This document shows positions 42,964-53,900 of a stretch of DNA of 64,000 bases, one piece after another. The DNA is from Pyropia yezoensis. Lineage: Eukaryota > Rhodophyta > Bangiophyceae > Bangiales > Bangiaceae. The translations under genes were made by a program, and so were the position numbers. The stretch spans positions 40,229,030-40,293,029 of the forward strand of contig CM020618.1 in the NCBI GenBank assembly GCA_009829735.1. Reading direction: 5' to 3'. The notes below the pieces were generated by a model that saw only the letters and a list, made by a program, of their open reading frames with translations, made no database searches and was not told where the DNA came from. Numbering within the stretch: the stretch's first letter is position 1; each line of letters begins with the position of its first letter.

Positions 42964-45892
42964 TTAGCGATGAGAGCCTCCGAAGCTGAAGAAGCAATCC
43001 ATCTCGCGGCGGCGCTCCGCTTGGCCATACCGACCGGCCCGGTCAGCCGCAGACTTGACGCACTCAATACAGGCAAAGGATCGTGGCTGGTCTTCGATAA
43101 GTACGAGGGCGAAGTGATGCACCAGCCCGTAGGTGCTCAGCTCGTACACTTCCACAGACCCGTCCTGCCGCCGTCGCCTGGCGGTGGACTGGATGCGCAC
43201 GCAGTTGTTGCGCCTCTTGTGCGTGTCGTCATCCGAGCTTGAACTGCTCGACCCGACGAGCACTCCACTAGGTAATTGCAGCCGAAAGTATTTCTTGGCA
43301 TAAATTTCATCGGGTACGTCTCGCGCTCCTTCGAGGGTCAAAGTAGCCTTCAGGTTTTGCAGCTCAGAGCCAGTCAGGTACCTCGGCGCGTCACTTGGGG
43401 GCAACAGCACCGTTGTAGACTCATCTGCGTTGGTCAACAAAAAACCTCGCGCGGGAATTGCACCACCAGGAGCGTCCGCTGTGCCGGTAGCAGCGCGCCA
43501 TTCCGCGCCCAAATGTCGTTCCGCACAACTTGTCACAATCTCGGATTTGTACTTGCTTGACACTGCGTTGGCCAGCGCTGGGTACGGATGACTCTTCGAC
43601 TTGATCAGCCGCGGCAGTGTGCCAATGTACCTTTCCATTGGAAACTGCCAGCTCACCCAAGCCGGGCCGCACGCCCGAATGTTGAGCACGACGTCCAGAA
43701 GGGCGGTGATTGTTGACCGACAGAGAGACACACGCTCCCAGCCACCTCTGTACACATGTGAGTAGAACATGTCGCAGAACCGCTTCAGGAGAGCATCAAC
43801 CTCTTCAAGGTCTTCCTCCGTCAGCCCCCGCGGGCGGAAGAGAAGGCGACAGGCCTGGCAGAGGGCCAAAAACATGGAAAACGCGGTCTCCGATACGCGG
43901 TCGGCCAAGACTGCCTCCCCTGTGGACATGATGAACATCATCCAGTCAACGGCTTTGTAAGAGCGGAACCGGACGTGCACATCTCGCAGGGCGCGCGCCT
44001 GAGACGCGGGCACCGTCGCCTTGCTTGCGGCGATCTCCTGACCTACGGTGATGGCGTCCGCCATCGACATGCAGTAAGGCTCGTTCTCGTGCTCTTGAAT
44101 GACGATCTTGCCGGAAAATAATTTCCACAAAAACGGAACGACATTCTGCAAAATCAGGTGCATTGTGTCGTAGGGTGCCAGACTTGGGCCCATGTCCCCA
44201 ACGTATTTCAGGTTGGGGTATTTGCTCTTGTCCGTTTGACTTGGTGAAAAGAGCAAGGACGGTCCTTTGACGCCGGTTTGCTTGGCCAGCTCCGCGATGT
44301 AGTGCGCACTGCGGTTGTTCATCTGCGCCTGCTCCACTGCTGCTGCATGCAAGCGGAAAGCTCCCAGCTGACGGCGCGAGCTGCACGGGCTTGAGAGGGA
44401 GAAAAGAACTTCGCCGGTGGACGGATGAGTGGGGGGGAAATAGTATTGGCTTCCGTGGTGCACGCCGTGGAAGCTGCGGAAGCGGTTGGGGCAGCGCCCA
44501 TTGTGACCCGTCGCGTTCGTAACCTTATCGCCCCTGGGCATGTCGGCCGTCACTTGGACCACAAAGGCCGACAACGTGTGACTTGTGTCGGAGCCCCAGA
44601 CGGATACGCCGTTGATACCCGCAGCCAACACGTTGAGCTCGTCAGCGATGGGGCGCAAGAAGGAGTCCAGGTCGACTGGTTGCCTGGGGCCCGGCGTGAT
44701 GGTCAGCAGCACCTGAGACACAATCCTCGTGCGTGTACTTGGGTCCAAGCTCAGAATGATTGCGACGACCGGCCATCCTTGAAAGCCCAATTGGCGCCAC
44801 GCCTCGAATCCATCGGTGGAAATCGACAACGCAATGGAAGTATTCAAATTGAAAAATCCATTTGCCACAGCCGTACGATAATTTGACCCATCGTACCAGT
44901 CTTCGACGCCGGACACAGGCTCAGTCGCAGCTTGTCTGGCCTTGGCCATGGCGTCCACCATACTGGGGCCCAGCTCCGGTTCGGCCAACATGGCCGTCAG
45001 CCATGCCGTCAAAGACCAGTACGTCACTGGGCGTGCAGACGCCCCGCTGCTCTTGTATCTGCCAGCACCGCACACGTCGCATGAGGGCGAATTTTTCCGG
45101 CTCCCCGTGAACGCGACACACCCCTGCGGACAAGCATGAACTTGGCGTTCGTCCAGGTCGACGCTTGCGTTGATAAAAGCGGCCTGTTTGTATCGTGTGC
45201 GATACGTAAGGAGGCGACTGCGCTGGCGGAGGTAGTCTCGGACCGCGCCGCCCGTCAGGTTGTGGTCGGTCACGAAAGTGAATTCGACAAAGTCGTCCAC
45301 CAGGCTGGTAAACTGGTCAACGGGAAGGACAACCTTGTTCACTGGCACGAACGACGCGTCCTCGTCGGCCAACGGGTTGGGGAAGTTTGCCAGTTCCTCC
45401 ACACTTTCAGGCTCAAATTCAGACATTGATGAAAAGCTTGAGCTTGACGAGCCGTCCAACCAGTCGCTGTAAGCCGAGGACGAGTCACTGGAGTCCTCCA
45501 CCCCGCTCGTCCGGCCTGCGCCTCTTTCGTCATCCCCATCCAACGTCGCGCCGTCTTCTTGCAGGCCCCCCCCTCCCCCCCTCCCCCCCCCCCCCTGGGG
45601 ATGGAACGGGAGCAGCCCCCGGAGGGCTGTCAGCGGAGAACGGAAGAGAAGCAGGGGGGACCGGGAATGGGGGGAGGGGGATGTGGGCAGGGGGAAGGAT
45701 GGCAGGGGGGAGAGGTGAGTCTGTAGCAGGGGGGGGGGGTGGGGGGGGTAGGGCGGTGCCGCCGGCACTCACTCGCGCCTTGGCCTCCTCCAGTTGATGA
45801 CGAAAAAACGTAGCCCTGCTTACGAGTCGCCGGCGCTTGTTGCTGTCACTGCACTTGGAGCATGGGCACGGCCGGTAGCCATCGTCCGACAT
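42964..45892 (-). CDS. CACTA/EnSpm transposase (tnp2, Transposase_21 type)
   Basis: The main frame (45768 down to 42964) holds the transposase. It has a paired-cysteine zinc motif (ACPQGCVAF, SPSCDVCGAG), the first catalytic region SISTDGFEAWRQLGFQGWPV with LTITPGPRQPVDLDSFLRPI as in Transposase_21, then YDTMHLILQNVVPFLWKLFS. A DUF4218-like region follows (LEEVDALLKRFCDMFYSHVY, RACGPAWVSWQFPMERYIGT, LPRLIKSKSHPYPALANAVS). A better start is the ATG at 45892 (MSDDGYRPCPCSKCSDSNKR...RATFFRHQLEEAKAR), which supplies the usual N-terminal CPCxxC element. It is joined by an intron with donor CGA|GTGAGT near 45773 and an acceptor between about 45680 and 45560. The C-terminus is charged, with a serine run. 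The frame is open throughout, so the protein may be functional. It catalyses cut-and-paste transposition. Confidence 0.8.
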
Positions 45893-46663
45893 CAAGCGTC
45901 CGCTGCTGTCCTCCGTGATAATCAAGCGGGAGACGCACAGGAGAAAAATGACCAACACAAGCGCACGCACGGAGATATTGACACGGCACACGAAGGGGGT
46001 TGCGCAATAACACATGTGCAAAGCAATGGACGCGGGGGACAACGTGTTAGCAACCAGTTGCACACAGGCGTTGAGAAAAAGGGGCGCCAAACAGCGAGTT
46101 GCGGCGCATGATGACAGCGGTTTGGCTGTGTGTCAGAGTGAGCAGACACTTACCAGAAAAGTAGCTCTGGCCGACGCGGTGCGGCAGTAACAGAAGCGGC
46201 CAAGCGAAGGGCCCAAGGGCGAAGTGGAGAATAAGCGCCGTGCAAGGGTGCAGCGACGGCAAATGCTACCAGCAAGTGAGGCCGGTGGATGTAGTGGAGA
46301 GGTGGGAGGACGTTGTGGCCGTGTGTTCCGCGGGCCTCTTTTAGAGGGGCGGGTGAGTGCACGTGGGATGTTCGCATGGAAGGCAAATTGAGCAACTGGA
46401 GTGCGGCCAAGAGTGATGGAAGGGAGGGCCATACGTGAGCTCAGAGCCACACGTGCCAGACGTGAGGTCAGAGCAACAGGTGCGCTCGGAGCAGCGCGGA
46501 AAGCATCCAGAAGCGTCTGGCGTGTGCCACGATCAGACAACGTCCCTTGCTGGCCTGAATTGGCCACGTATCGACGTCAGTTGGGACAGAGCCTGCGCTG
46601 GAGGGTTCATATGTAGCCTGCCTCGGAGACTTTGTCACACACAGAATCGCCATAGGATCCACA

Positions 46664-46741
46664 AACCTGGATATCGAGGATAAAACCTTGATATCGAGGA
46701 TAAAACCTTGATATCGAGGTACCAAAACCTGGATATCGAGG
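46664..46741. repeat. Right subterminal repeats of CACTA-type element
   Basis: Four direct copies of AACCTGGATATCGAGG at 46664, 46684, 46704 and 46726; the middle two carry one change (AACCTTGATATCGAGG). The spacing is 20-22 bases, about two helical turns. They end 11-12 bases short of the terminal inverted repeat's TTTCGTAGGG. Confidence 0.85.
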
Positions 46742-46762
46742 TTTTTTTTTTTCGTAGGGCGA

Positions 46763-47887
46763 CCGCCCATCCGTCATGAGCGCGGGCAGCCCGGGGTGCA
46801 CACGCACCGGGTGAGGGAAAGTGTGGGCAGATGCGGGGGTCAAGAAGAAGAGGAGAGATCACGAGGACGCGGGACAGCGGCGAGTAAGGGGTCTGGGGAG
46901 CGTGGGGAGGGGTGAGAGTGCGCCAAGCTGGAGCGGCGCCGCAAGGGTACGGAGGTTGGGCGCGGTCTCAAGCGGCGCCGGCGGTGGGCGCAGCCCCTGG
47001 TGCACGACCGTTGCGGTCTGCGGCGCCGGCTGGTGCAAGCACCCCGTGCTCAACCGGCGTATAGTACAAACAGAAGATCCATGCAGGCGCGCGGCGTTAA
47101 GGCAAAAGAGGCACCTGCTGGCGACCGACTCCCCGACGCGGCCGCGGGAGGTGCGGCCACGGGGTGAGGGGAGATGGCGCTGGACGGAAGCGGCTTCTGT
47201 GGGGGGAGGGTCAGCCCGACTGCGGCTGCCGGTCGCGGTTGGCGCCATCGGCTGGTGCCGGCACCCAGCGCACAGCGGGAAAGCCGTGTGCCGCTGTGGC
47301 TTGCCCCGCTGCACACGACAGGGAATGGGACGCCGGAGGTTGCTGCCGCCGTCTAGACTTGAAAGACCCCCACTGCATCCACAGAACCACCATTCCCCCC
47401 CGAGTCGCATGCCTTCACGGGGAACACTATTTAGACTGCGCAGACCACCAGGGCCGCCGCACCGGCCGCGGCCGTGGACGCTGCCGACCCCCGCCACCTT
47501 CCCCCCCGTTTCGAGGGGCGCGGCTCAGACAACAGATGGCGGAAGTATGTATCGGGCGCACCAGCCCATGCGTGACCGCCGATGCATCACGCCCACAGGC
47601 AAAACCTCCCCACTGCCCCCGGCGCTCTCACGGCCACCTATGTCAAGGGTTCCAGCCATGTGGGCCCCCGTGGCGGACCGCGCCAGGGTGACATGGCCAA
47701 AGCGCAGAAGGGTCCAACCAAAGCACGCGCCATCCCGTTCCTGTGTTGACAAGGGTGCCGCCCTCGCTGACCCTCCCGTAAAACCAGCGGGGGCAGCGTC
47801 CATGGTTCGTCCTCTGGACGACCCCACCGGTCGACAGGCCCGCCCGCGCCGACTCCGCCTGTCGACGCGTCCTGCTGGCGAGCCCCC
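46763..47887. other. Intergenic, no gene supported
   Basis: GC-rich DNA between the CACTA-type element and the 3' end of TFIIA gamma. A plus-strand frame of 356 codons (46821-47891) and an overlapping minus frame of 212 codons were examined; neither has a domain. Two Cys/His-like snippets of the plus frame (GWCKHP, GWCRHP) come from weakly similar DNA about 220 bases apart and are not convincing. Confidence 0.45.
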
Positions 47888-49136
47888 CTAGACTGTTGCC
47901 CCGTGGTCGCCGCCGCCGACCCCGCTGCCGCCACCGCCACCGCCAGGACGCCTCAGCCGCGCAGCCGACGCCGCCCCCGGCACCCGCCCGTCGAACGCAA
48001 TGAGGCGGAGGGGGTGGCCCACGTGGTGGTCCTCCCCGCCCAGCGCAATGTCCGCGCCCCGCAGATAAAACGTAAATATGTCGTCCACGTTGCGGTAATA
48101 GTGCACGACGCCCTACGGGGAGGGGGGCCGCAGGCATCGCGGCCAGAGGGAACGAGAGCGGAAAAAAAAAACAGAAACGAGAAACGAAACCCTGGCCGCA
48201 CCGCGCAGGTTAGTGGAACGTTGCCAGCACGGCGGCCAACCAGGAGAAACTCGTCTCGACAGCACAGCCACAGCGCGTACCTGCCCGCGGGAAGAACCAA
48301 ACTCACTCAGAGAAGGATTGGGGTGAGGGTGGGGGGGGGGGGGGGGGGCGCCCCAACGCACCCGAATGCGGGCCTTGGCACGCACGTGCGTCCGCAGCGC
48401 CGAAGAGATGGCCTGCGCAGCGGCGACAGCCGCAAGCCCCCCCCCCCCGCCAACGGCGGAGAGGCATCATCAGAGGGACCGCGATGGGGGGAAAGTGGAG
48501 AGAACAAAGCAAGAAAAAAGAAAGGAAAAAAGAAAAATAGAAAAGGTGGGATGCTTCAGCTGCTGGAGCGCGCGTCATCTCCAATGACAATCCCGACGGT
48601 CCAGCTGGGCGTCGGTCTGGGCGGCGCGGGTTCATCGGACCCCGCGAGCCGAACTACCCCGCGCTCCCCTCTCCAGCAACTGCTGCGGTCTGCCTCGACG
48701 CCAGCGGCGGCAGCGGCGGCAGCGGAGGCAGCAGCCCCAGCAGCGGCAGCGGCGCCAGCAGCAGCGGCGGCGGCGACGGCGACGAACGAACCGCGCCCGC
48801 CCCCACGACCGCTGCCGCCCCCACCCGCCGCCACGGTATGCCAATTGTCGACCGCTGCCGCCACCCCCGCCGACACTCGATGCCACGCACGGGCGCCGCA
48901 GCGGCGGGCCACCAGCTGCCATCAGCAGCGCCCCCTTCCCTCGCTGCGGCCGAACCAGCCGCCCCCCTCATCCCCCCCCTCCACGAGTCCACCCGCGCCA
49001 GGCGCACCTCATCAAAAAGAAGCAGCAGCCGGGCGGGGGTGTCCCCGCCGACGGCACCCGCGTCGATCATTCCGGCGAGCACCTCCTGTAGCGCCAGGCC
49101 CACCGTCGAGTAGCGGTAGTGCTGGAAGCACGCCAT
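47888..49136 (-). CDS. TOA2: Transcription factor IIA gamma subunit, three exons
   Basis: TFIIA gamma pairs with the alpha/beta subunit to stabilise TBP on promoters for RNA polymerase II. Exon 1, 49136-49008, gives MACFQHYRYSTVGLALQEVL...PARLLLLFDE (four-helix-bundle part). Exon 2, 48412-48362, is a 51-base exon (AISSALRTHVRAKARIR). Exon 3, 48112-47888, gives GVVHYYRNVDDIFTFYLRGA, DIALGG, PLRLIAFDGR (beta-barrel part; compare NTYRFCDNVWTFVL and VKIVACDGK in other eukaryotes). Both introns (595 and 249 bases) have GT-AG ends and are phase 0. The 134-residue product is longer than the usual 106-122 because of a Gly/Ala-rich tail after FDGR. The match runs through all three exons in order, which makes the assignment firm. 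Confidence 0.9.
48113..48361 (-). other. Intron 2 of TFIIA gamma gene
   Basis: Donor ATTCGG|GTGCGT and acceptor CCCCGTAG|GGC, 249 bases, phase 0. A T-run (minus strand) at about 48162-48170 and a pyrimidine tract before the acceptor support it. Confidence 0.85.
48413..49007 (-). other. Intron 1 of TFIIA gamma gene
   Basis: Donor GATGAG|GTGCGC and acceptor CGCTGCGCAG|GCC, 595 bases, phase 0. It is AG- and GCC-rich, with an A/G-rich patch on the + strand at 48495-48550. Confidence 0.85.
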
Positions 49137-50719
49137 CGGGGGGTGGGGGGGCGAGAAGGGGTCTGTGTGGGAAGCGCAGGGAGAGGCGGGAGCGAGACGA
49201 GGAGCATAAAGGAGGGACAGAATGGAGGATGGGGGGGGGGTAGAGGGGGGGCAGCGGGCAGGCGGGAGGATAACCACGCCTAGACAAAGTGCTGTCCTGA
49301 TGGGAGGTGAGGCCCACGGGGCCACCGCTCAGAGCCCAAGGGGCTGTCCCGAGCAGGCGCCCCCACCCATGTATCCCGGGCGGGGCTCATCGGAAGAGGG
49401 ACAGGAGCTGCACCCGCGGAGAGGGGCGGTCGTCCCAACGTGGGCGGCGAGATCCACCACGGATTTTCGCTGGAACTGCCGTGGCCGTGCATCGCGCCGA
49501 CATACAGTACTGTACAAAACTCCACACACACGGACGGGTTGCCTTAGACGATGCATATCGATACAGCTCGTAGCAGTGGGCTACAAGGAAGCCGCTACCC
49601 ACGAAGGGTCGGCTATGAGTTGCCCCCATAGAGGGGGATGATCCGGCGCCCCACGTGTGTGTGGAAGCGCCGCGGGCGAGGCTCGCGGCGGGGTTGGCGG
49701 GTGGGCCGCGCGAGGGAGATTGACCGTTGCCGACGGCAGTGGTCGACCGCCGACGACGGCGGGCTCCCCTCAAATGCGCCAGCCCGTGCTGGGGCCCCAA
49801 TGGTAGCCCCCAACCCCAACCTAACAGGGCCGCGGCCGGGTCCTACCCTATCCTATAGTTGCGTTACCAATAACAACCAACACATAACCTGTCGTCACAA
49901 AAGGCCGCTGCCTGCGCCCGCCTGGCGGCGTTGGCTGACGACGACGGCGACCGCGGCGGTGGCGGCGGCAGCGGCGGCGGCGGTGGCCGTGGTGGTGGCG
50001 GCAGCGGCGGCGGCGGTGGCCGTGGTGGTGGCGGCAGCGGCGGCGGCGGTGGCCGTGGTGGTTCCGGCAACGGCGGCGGGGGGAGCGCCGTTTCGTCCGG
50101 AGCGCCGCGCAGCGGCAGCGGCCACGGCAGCGGCAGCGGCAGCCATGGAAGTTGGCTGCCGCCGCCGGGCCTTCCCCCCCCCCCCCCCCCCCCCCCCCCC
50201 CGGGGCCCCCGGGCGGCGGGGGGGGGCAGACCCCCCTTCTCCCCCGCCCCCCCCCCCCCCCCCCCCCCCCCCCTCCCCGCCAGAAAAGCCCTGCGCCGCG
50301 CGCCGCTCGCCGCGGTGGCGGCGGCGGCCATGCGGTGCGGCGCCCCGCCTGCCGCCCCCTTCTTCCCCCCCCTCCGCAGGTTGCGTTGGCCAAGAAGAGG
50401 GGTCTCCCATACCTACAGGGGCGCGCGGCGGGCCGGCCACGCTGGCCGTGTGTGCCCGCGGCGGCAGGCAGCGGGTGGCGGGGGGGTCCGGTGGGGGGGG
50501 GGCGCCGGCGGCAGCCCGAGAGGGGCGTGCGCCGATGCGCGCGCGCCGGGGGTGGCGTCCATCTCTTTTGTTTTTTTTGTTTGCTTTCGCCGCCCCGCGG
50601 CGACGGCCATGCCTACCGTCGGCGGGAGGCGGGACGGGCGGCCGCGGCACGCCCGCCCCCCGCGCCCGCCCCCCCGCCTGTCCCACCCGGCACGGCGGTC
50701 GCCCCCTCTGCCCGCCCTC
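49137..50719. other. Intergenic, no gene supported
   Basis: Promoter side of TFIIA gamma, then 1.4 kb up to the copia LTR. GC-rich, with G tracts (49229-49250), C tracts (50167-50205, 50246-50275) and a minisatellite. Overlapping Pro/Arg/Gly frames on both strands have no domains. A slightly less GC-rich spot with CCTATCCTATAG lies at 49846-49857. Confidence 0.5.
49958..50059. repeat. 33-bp GGC-rich minisatellite
   Basis: Three units, 36 then 33 then 33 bases, built on GGTGGCGGCAGCGGCGGCGG followed by CGGTGGCCGTGGT, and a degenerate fourth. In one frame it would encode Gly-rich GGGGSGGGGGR repeats, but there is no supporting gene. Confidence 0.75.
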
Positions 50720-50923
50720 TGTTACAATGCAAACGAAGGCGCGTTGTCTCTTTCTTCCTCGGACCCTCGGTCCCTCGCCGTGCCCTTAAAGGGCCACACT
50801 CGCCTCCCTAAATCCCGACCAAATCTACCAGCCATCGGACCGATCGCGGGGTCAAACAAATTGCCGTGGACACTCTGTCCTACGGCGGGGTCACCAGGGC
50901 CGTACAGACCGTACCCCACAACA
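50720..50923 (-). repeat. Candidate 3' LTR of copia element
   Basis: On the minus strand the interval begins TGTTGTGGGG, directly after a purine tract (GTGGGGGAG), and ends CATTGTAACA, giving TGTT...AACA ends. It is 204 bp. No partner LTR lies in the window, so the boundaries are unconfirmed. CCCTC outside the left edge is the candidate target repeat. Confidence 0.5.
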
Positions 50924-50952
50924 CTCCCCCACGGCCATGGAGGCCACGCCTC

Positions 50953-53900
50953 TCACCCGTGCACGGGAGTAGCCATCGCCACCCCCAGACCCTCGCGGAA
51001 GAGGGTGAACGCGTCGCGCGGTAGCGGCTTGGTGAGGCCGTCGGCGAGCTGCTCCCCCGTCGGCACGTAGACCACCACCACCTGCTGCGTCGCCACGCAG
51101 TCCCGGATGAGGTGGTAGCACACGTCGACGTGCTTCGTACGGGAGCTCATCCCCTCGTTGGTTGCCATGGCGATACAGGCTTGGTTGTCCTCCTTCAGCG
51201 TCACCGGCCCGGCATACTCGCCCAGGTCGCCCGCCAAGCGTCGCAGCCACAGGCTGTCCTTGACCGCCTCCGCCGCGGCGACGTACTCGGCGGTCGCCGT
51301 CGAGGTGGCCACCAGCCGCTGCATGCGGCTGCGCCACGAGATGGCTCCCCCGTGCAGCGTAAACACAAATCCCGTCGTCGACTTGCGGCTCTGGGTATCG
51401 CCAGCGAAGTCCGAGTCCACCCACCCCTCCAGGTTGGCCTCCTTGCCGTACGTGATGCCCATGTTGCGCGTGCCCTGCAGGTAGCGCAGGACGCCCTTGG
51501 CAAGCCGCCAGTCGCCCTCGGTGGGCGCCGACATGCGGCGCGCCAGCTTGCCCACGGCGTAGGCCAGGTCGGGCCGCGTCTGGTTGCTCAGGTACATGAG
51601 CGACCCAACGAGCTCCGCGTAGCGGTTGCCGGTCGGCAGGAGCTCGCCCTCGGCCAACTCCACGCCACGCGCCATGGGGGTGAAGTTGGGCTTGCACTCG
51701 TCCATCTCGTACTCCTTGAGCAGGTCCGCCGTGTGGCGGGGGTTGGACAGCGTGACCGTCCCCGCCGCCTTGTCCCATTCCACCTGCATCCCTAGGTACG
51801 ACGTCACCTCCCCCATGTCCCGGCACTCAAAGTGCCGCGCGATCCTGCGCTTGACGTCAGCCACGGCCATCGCGTCGGGTCCGCCCGGGAGGATGTCGTC
51901 CACGTGCACATTCACGTACACGGTCGTCCCCTTCATGGCAAAGGTGTAGAGGCACTTGTCGGCCTTGGACTGCACACCGCCTTCCTGTGTCAGCTTCCCG
52001 TCCAGGTGCTTCCCCCATAGGTTGCCCGCCTGCTTGGTGCCGTACATCGCCTGCCACAGCAGTGCGTCCTCCCCGGCGCCCTCGAAGCCCTCGGGGATGA
52101 CGATGTAGACCTCGACGTCCATCGGCGCATACAGGTACGCCGTCTTAACGTCGATGTGGTGGACGGTCCAGCCACGGGCCGCCGCCGTGGCGAAGAACGC
52201 CCGTGTCGTTGCCGCCGCGGGCATGGCCGCCCACGACTCCAGGTAGTCTCTGCCCGGCTTCTGGCGGTTGCCCTTGCCTACCAGCCGGCACTTGTGCCGC
52301 TGCAGCACGCCCTTCTGGTCCGCCTTGTACTCAAAGATGGTCCTGGTCCCCAGCCGACGCTCGCCCGGAGGCGCCTCCTTCTTGGTCCATACCTTGTGGG
52401 TGATCATCGACTGCCGCTCCTCCTCGAGCGCGGCCTCCCACAGGGGCCAGTCATCGCGGCAGCGTGCCTCCTCCACCGTCTTGGGCGGGGGCGGTAGGTC
52501 GCGTACCATCACCGGCATATCGACTGTGTCGGCCGTCTGGACCGCCGCCGCGCTGGCCGAAGCGCCGGCACCGTCCTGCCCAAATCGCACAGGCGGTAAG
52601 CGCGCGCGACCCGGGTACCGGGTCACCTCGTCCTCCTCCTCGGAGGTCGACTCCCCGCCGTCCTCGGCCAGTTGGCCAGTCACCAGCCTCGCGGCGTCGA
52701 TTGCCGCTTGGACGTCGGGGGTAATGGGGGTCTCACCCCCTCGGTCCGTTGAGCTTGTTGACCCCGAGGGCGTGAGCGTCGGGGTCGGCTGCGGCGTCGG
52801 CGCGGGCGTAGCCGCCTGCGCTCCCCCGCTGGGGGTGCCGGTCAGGGCCTGGCTCCAGTGGACCTCCTTGGCGGGGGCGGCGCTCTCGGCCTCCTCCACC
52901 ACCACGTCCCGGCGCTCGACCACCTCCTTGGTGCCGTCGAGCAGAAGGCGGAAGCCCTGGCCGCCGGCCGTGTAGCCCACCATCCTGCCGGCACTCGTGC
53001 GCGGCTGCATGCCCTTGATCTGCTTGGGCGGCTTGAGGGCGTACGCACGACTGCCCCACACCGCCAATCCCGACACGTTGGGGCGCTTGCCGGTAAACCC
53101 CTCCCACGGGGTGACGTCTTGCCCCTCTTTGGGCGAGCGGTTCATCACATAGGCGGCCGCCACGGCCGCCTCGGCCCACAACTCCTCGTCGAGGCCTGAC
53201 TCGGACAGCGCCGCACGGACGCGCTCTTTGATCGTCCTGTTGAGCCGCTCCGCCTTCCCATTGCTTTGGGGGCTGTAGGGGAGGGTGACCTCGTAGTCAA
53301 TGCCCTTCTCCTCGTACCACTGCCGCAGCTTGGCCGTGGTGAACTCCTTGGCACCGTCGAAGCGGATCCTCTTCAGCTTCTTGCCGCTGCGGCGCTCCCA
53401 CTCGGGGATCTTCCCCCGCATCACCCTCCCCGCCTCACTCTTGGCGCGGATGGGCACGGCCAGCGTCATGCCGGTGCTGTCCTCGTAGAGCACTATCAGG
53501 TAGCGGGACCCCGACGGCGACTTCTTGAACGGCCCCGTGATGTCCACATGGATGAGCTCCATGACGTCCGTCTTCGAGTTGGACGCCGGGTAGGGGGTCT
53601 TCACCGTCTTGCCTTCCACGCAGGGCCGGCAGATGGCGCCCGCAATCGACTCCGTCTCCACCTCCTTCTCGGGCAAGCCGTCGACCATCTTGGCCGCGCG
53701 CTGCAGGTTGTTGTAGCCGAGGTGGAAGAACCGGCGATGCCAGATTGAGGCCGTGCCGGGCATGGGGGCGGAGGCCATCATGGCCATCTTGGCCACCGGC
53801 TTCCCACCGAGCGTGTACTGCCCGTTCCGCTCCAGGTGGCCGATGGCGTCCGCTTTGGACACCACGGCGCGGGACGCGACCGTCTTGGCCGCGTCGTAGA

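Larger units (their letters stand above)
40133..46759 (-). mobile_element. CACTA/EnSpm-type DNA transposon, 6,627 bp
   Basis: The left end reads CCCTACAAAAAAAAAGCG and the right end, on the opposite strand, CCCTACGAAAAAAAAAACC. These are near-perfect terminal inverted repeats resembling the CACTACAA of plant CACTA elements. Directly outside, CGA at 40130-40132 is repeated at 46760-46762, the 3-bp target duplication expected of the superfamily. Both ends carry iterated GATATC-centred subterminal repeats. Inside lie a tnp2/Transposase_21-type transposase gene and a second gene, both read from right to left. The ends match, the target duplication is perfect and the transposase frame is open, so the insertion looks recent and possibly autonomous. 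Confidence 0.85.

Noticed and set aside
46821-47891. 356-codon plus frame with two GWCxHP snippets
   Set aside because: Weak local DNA similarity only; overlaps an equally open minus frame; no domain.
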